From Oryzomonas japonica (GTDB taxonomy: Bacteria; Desulfobacterota; Desulfuromonadia; Geobacterales; Pseudopelobacteraceae), in assembly GCF_008802365.1 (NCBI RefSeq), contig NZ_VZQZ01000005.1, positions 62,001-126,000 on the forward strand: 64,000 nt of DNA. The letters run 5' to 3'. Below the pieces are notes generated by a model. The model searched no databases. It saw only the letters and a list, made by a program, of their open reading frames with translations, and was not told where the DNA came from. Of this stretch, positions 61,341-64,000 are shown in pieces; the first letter of the stretch is position 1, and every line of letters starts with the position of its first letter. A program made the translations under genes and the position numbers.

Positions 61341-62191
61341 TAGCTGTGCGTCCGCGACATGTCCTGCAGGCGCGCCACCCGCTCAGGGATGGGGGGATGG
61401 GTGGAGAAGAGGGTCGTCAGGCCGCCGCCGGTCAGGGGGTTGACGATGAACATGTGGGCCGTGGCCGTATTGGCCTCCATGGGGATGCGCTGGTTGGCCA
61501 TCTCCAGTTTTTGCAAGGCGTTGGCCAGGGAGAGCGGATTGCCGGAGATGCTGGCCCCGCCGGCGTCGGCGCCGAATTCCCGCGACCGGGAGATGGCCAT
61601 CTGCACCAGCATGGCGGCGATGGGGGCCAGGATGGCCATGAGGATCATGCCGAAGACGCCGCCCCCCTCGTCGTCGTCGCGCCGGCCGCCGCCGAAGATG
61701 GCGGCCCATTGGGCCATGTGGGCCAGGTAGGTGATCGCCCCGGCAAAGGTGGCGGCAATGGTGGAGATGAGGATATCCCTGTTTTTGACGTGGGCCAGCT
61801 CATGGGCCATGACGCCGGCCAGTTCATCGTCCCCCAGGATGCGCATGATGCCGGTGGTTGCCGCCACGGCGGCGTGCTCCGGGTTGCGGCCGGTGGCAAA
61901 GGCGTTGGGGGTTTCGGAATCGATCAGGTACACCTTGGGCATGGGCAGGTTGGCCCGCTGGGCCAGGCGGCGCACGATCCCGTAAAAGCGCGGGTCACCC
62001 GCCTCCTCGATCTGGCGGGCGCCGTACATGGAAAGGACCACCTTGTCCGAGAACCAGTAGGAAAAGAAGTTCATGCCGGCGGCTAGCAGAAAGGCCATAG
62101 TCATGCCCCCCCTGCCACCAATGGCGGCCCCGATGGTCACCAGGAGGACGGTCAGGAGTCCCATGAGCAGTGTTGTCTTCAGCATATTCAT
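61337..62191 (-). CDS. htpX: Membrane protease HtpX
   Basis: A 284-residue zinc metalloprotease of the inner membrane (M48 family) for quality control of membrane proteins. Two N-terminal helices (about 5-45), the zinc motif [11 protein letters not shown] near residue 130, two central helices (about 145-200) and the third ligand Glu in [15 protein letters not shown]. The ATG at 62191 (MNMLKTT) follows GAGG with seven bases between; an upstream ATG at 62206 lacks this. It precedes rsmB in an overlapping pair. Confidence 0.94.
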   Translation of the reverse strand: MNMLKTTLLMGLLTVLLVTIGAAIGGRGGMTMAFLLAAGMNFFSYWFSDKVVLSMYGARQIEEAGDPRFYGIVRRLAQRANLPMPKVYLIDSETPNAFATGRNPEHAAVAATTGIMRILGDDELAGVMAHELAHVKNRDILISTIAATFAGAITYLAHMAQWAAIFGGGRRDDDEGGGVFGMILMAILAPIAAMLVQMAISRSREFGADAGGASISGNPLSLANALQKLEMANQRIPMEANTATAHMFIVNPLTGGGLTTLFSTHPPIPERVARLQDMSRTHSY

Positions 62192-62309
62192 CAGAGTACC
62201 TCGCAACGTTCAAAATAAGCAGAACAAATCTGTCCCCATCATCATAAACATTGCCGCCGAAAAGCGCAAGGGGAGGGCGGGCGTTGAGGGCCTAACCGGC
62301 TAAATAAAC

Positions 62310-62339
62310 TTGACAAGTGGGCCGTGGCGATGCTATTTA
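62310..62339 (+). promoter_or_regulatory. Sigma-70-type promoter of ndk
   Basis: TTGACA (62310-62315), an 18-bp spacer and TATTTA (62334-62339) lie 34 bp before the ndk start codon. Confidence 0.65.
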
Positions 62340-62373
62340 ACTCGATCACATTTTGAGACTATTGGAGGAAACA

Positions 62374-62787
62374 ATGGAACGTACATTCGCCATCATCAAG
62401 CCGGACGCCGTCGAGCGCAAGCTGGCCGGAAAGATTCTGGACAGGATCGAGGCCAACGGCTTCGCCATTCGCGGCATGAAGAAGATCAAGATGACCAGGG
62501 AGCAGGCCGAAGGTTTCTACTACGTGCACAAGGAACGCCCCTTCTTCAACGACCTGTGCGCCTTCATGTCCCGCAGCCCGGTGATCGTGCTCTGCCTGGA
62601 GAAGGACAACGCCATCGCCGATTGGCGCACCCTGATGGGCGCCACCAACCCGGCCAACGCCGAGGCGGGCACCATCCGCAAGGATTTCGCCATCAACATC
62701 GAGGAAAACTCGGCCCACGGTTCCGATGCCCCCGAAACGGCCGCCTTCGAGATCCCCTACTTTTTCAACGCATTCGAGCTGGTGTAA
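62374..62787 (+). CDS. ndk: Nucleoside diphosphate kinase
   Basis: A 137-residue enzyme that balances nucleoside triphosphates by phosphate transfer through a histidine. Motifs: [16 protein letters not shown] at the start, [16 protein letters not shown], and the active-site [16 protein letters not shown] containing the phosphorylated His. Exact family length. The ATG at 62374 follows GGAGG; an in-frame ATG seven codons upstream has no support. It has its own promoter and terminator and so is monocistronic. Confidence 0.97.
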   Translation: MERTFAIIKPDAVERKLAGKILDRIEANGFAIRGMKKIKMTREQAEGFYYVHKERPFFNDLCAFMSRSPVIVLCLEKDNAIADWRTLMGATNPANAEAGTIRKDFAINIEENSAHGSDAPETAAFEIPYFFNAFELV

Positions 62788-62811
62788 TACCTTTTTTCTG
62801 AGATCGACCGG

Positions 62812-62842
62812 AAAAGGCCCTTCGTTTGGAGGGCCTTTTTTT
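62812..62842 (+). terminator. Rho-independent terminator after ndk
   Basis: AAAAGGCCCT and AGGGCCTTTT form the stem, followed by further T. It lies 25 bp past the ndk stop. Confidence 0.88.
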
Positions 62843-62908
62843 GTGAATCGTGAATGGTGAATAAAAACACAGGCCTTCACTATTCACCATTCACCATTCA
62901 CCATTCAC
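62843..62908. repeat. GTGAAT/ATTCAC dyad with tandem copies
   Basis: GTGAATCGTGAATGGTGAAT on the left pairs with CTATTCACCATTCACC and further CATTCAC copies on the right (7-bp unit, about four times). It lies between ndk and the end of miaA, overlapping the miaA stop region. It is a third, unrelated intergenic dyad type. Confidence 0.7.
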
Positions 62909-63824
62909 GCCTCTCCCCGACGATCCGCCGCGCCTCGGCCAGCGGGTCGCCCGCCCCGTCCACCCAGTGGATGACCACCCCGTTCTTCTCCATCCTGCGG
63001 AACCAGGTTTCCTGGCGCTTGGCAAAGTCGTGGATGGCGCTGTTCAGTTTCTGGAACAGGTCGTTCCGCGTCAGTTCTCCCCGCAGAAAGGCGCCCACGA
63101 AGCGGTATTCCAACCCGTAGTAGCTGAGCCGCTCCCAGGCGATCCCCTGGTTGTGGAGTCCTTGCACCTCCTCGATCATGCCGTTGTCCAGCCTCTGCCT
63201 CAGGCGTTCCGTAATCCTTCGCCGCAATTCGGCCCGCTCCCAGCGGATGCCGATCACCAGGGGGCGGACAGGGGGAAACGGCTCCGTTTCGGTCGGCCGG
63301 TTCTGCTCGTGGCGGGCGATCTCGATGGCGCGGATGGTGCGCTGCCGGTCCGCCAGGTCGGTGCTGTTGTGCTGCTCCGGCCGCAGTTCCCGCAGCATGG
63401 CCGCCAGTTCGGCATCGCTTCTGGCGCCCAGCTCCGTTCGCAGGGCCGGGTCCTCGGGCACCTCCACCAACCGGTAGCCGCGCAGGGCCGCGTCCAGGTA
63501 CATGCCGGTGCCGCCGCACAACAGCGGCAGGCGGCCGCGGGCCGTGATCGACTCGAACGCCTCGATAAAGAGGCGCTGGAAGGCGAAGACGCTGAACTCC
63601 TCACCGGCGTCCAGGATGTCGACCAGGTGGCAGGGGATCGCGCCGTACTCGTGCAGGTCCTTGCCGGAGCCGATATCCATGCCGCGGAATACCTGGCGCG
63701 AATCGGCCGAGATGATCTCGCCGTTCATTTCCCCCGCCAGGGCCACGGCCAGGCGGGTCTTGCCAGAGGCGGTGGGGCCGAGGATGGTGAGGAGGTTGAA
63801 GGGAGGTTGTTGAAAAACAGCCAT
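62898..63824 (-). CDS. miaA: tRNA dimethylallyltransferase with repeat-derived N-terminus
   Basis: A 308-residue enzyme that isopentenylates A37 of tRNAs reading UNN codons. P-loop LGPTASGKTRLA, then GEIISADSRQVFRGMDIGSGKDL, LLCGGTGMYLDAAL and GIRWERAELRRRI. The nearest upstream start is the ATG at 63824, which belongs to repeat R6 (MAVFQQPPFNLL). AAGG lies four bases before it, also in the repeat. A longer frame from 63965 (MTDAPFPGNLSK), with GGAGG, reads through all of R6 and would give 355 residues. The family usually has 300-320 residues, which favours 63824. The start is therefore uncertain. Confidence 0.9.
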   Translation of the reverse strand: MAVFQQPPFNLLTILGPTASGKTRLAVALAGEMNGEIISADSRQVFRGMDIGSGKDLHEYGAIPCHLVDILDAGEEFSVFAFQRLFIEAFESITARGRLPLLCGGTGMYLDAALRGYRLVEVPEDPALRTELGARSDAELAAMLRELRPEQHNSTDLADRQRTIRAIEIARHEQNRPTETEPFPPVRPLVIGIRWERAELRRRITERLRQRLDNGMIEEVQGLHNQGIAWERLSYYGLEYRFVGAFLRGELTRNDLFQKLNSAIHDFAKRQETWFRRMEKNGVVIHWVDGAGDPLAEARRIVGERREW

Positions 63825-63924
63825 CAGGCCTTCATCCTCGAACGCTCTTTCGTGCGGCGTAGCGCTGCTACGCCTCCTCGGGGCATTCTGCGGGTGCGAC
63901 GATCCGGCTATTTTTGAACAACAT
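63804..63924 (+). repeat. Dispersed hairpin repeat, copy R6 (121 bp), at the 5' end of miaA
   Basis: Same ends and centre as the other copies, except that its right end is AACAT instead of AACCT. On the minus strand it is open in the miaA frame through its whole length and provides the ATG and AAGG used by miaA. Bases 63925-64000 hold the alternative miaA start and its ribosome site. Confidence 0.9.
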
Positions 63925-64000
63925 GGGCTTTTCGAAAGGTTGCCGGGAAAAGGGGCGTCAGTCATTGGGTGGGTCCTCCCCGTGCAGCCCCGCGAAAACC

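Overview
The window (about 62% G+C by eye) looks like a chromosomal segment of a Geobacter-type deltaproteobacterium (Geobacterales). The grounds are a five-gene Hyb-type periplasmic [NiFe] hydrogenase cluster beside a sigma-54 regulator, a cytoplasmic Mvh/HdrA/MvhD cluster, a hydrogenase-4-like membrane complex with no nickel ligands, a CFI-box-CTERM secreted protein and many intergenic dyad repeats. Nothing looks like phage, plasmid or CRISPR, and I saw no rRNA or tRNA gene.

Layout. 0-6.2 kb: cbpA-like co-chaperone, a Tat-exported phosphoesterase followed directly by its own small tatA, a HigBA toxin-antitoxin pair, an orphan restriction-like nuclease and a repeat-bearing spacer. 6.2-12.9 kb: marR-hemG pair, a probable 114-nt RNA with its own promoter and terminator, glgC, a double rhodanese, then tag, radC and uppP on the minus strand. 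13-19.8 kb: DUF47-pit phosphate transport behind Pho-box-like repeats, DUF2062, YdcZ-like, SulP, cupin, MBL-fold and tusA genes. 19.8-31.3 kb: two hydrogenase operons, both minus strand: mvhG-mvhA-protease-hdrA-mvhD and hybS-hybA-hybB-hybL-hybP. The second has a good -24/-12 promoter and a divergent NtrC-type regulator plus histidine kinase (31.6-35.1 kb). 35.3-40.8 kb: a YbhGFSR-like ABC export operon containing two copies of a dispersed repeat. 40.9-43.3 kb: secreted metalloprotease pair. 43.5-47.4 kb: metK, leuB and asd with repeat elements between them. 47.7-50.6 kb: U32 peptidase-like protein and a nuclease. 50.7-55.2 kb: HyfC-E-F-G-like complex whose large subunit lacks all four [NiFe] cysteines. 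55.3-64 kb: transglutaminase, diguanylate cyclase, NUDIX, rpe, rsmB, htpX, ndk and miaA.

How it works together. The hydrogenase genes give periplasmic hydrogen uptake into the quinone pool (Hyb) and cytoplasmic hydrogen/ferredoxin/disulfide-type electron exchange (Mvh-HdrA-MvhD). The HyfC-E-F-G set is probably an ion-pumping relative without hydrogenase activity. Phosphate genes at 1.4 kb and 13.2 kb may share PhoB control.

The most unusual feature is a dispersed repeat present six times (four copies of 120-121 bp, two of 184 bp). Each copy folds into one long hairpin. Three copies read into the 5' end of a gene or domain as MAVFQQP, so the repeat appears to supply start codons. One copy is translated in frame inside a tandem ABC ATPase, and four element ends lie close to stop codons. 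A second repeat class (degenerate CCACAAAG/CACGAA dyads) occurs at least five times, and a separate 177-bp element with 25-bp terminal inverted repeats sits between leuB and asd.
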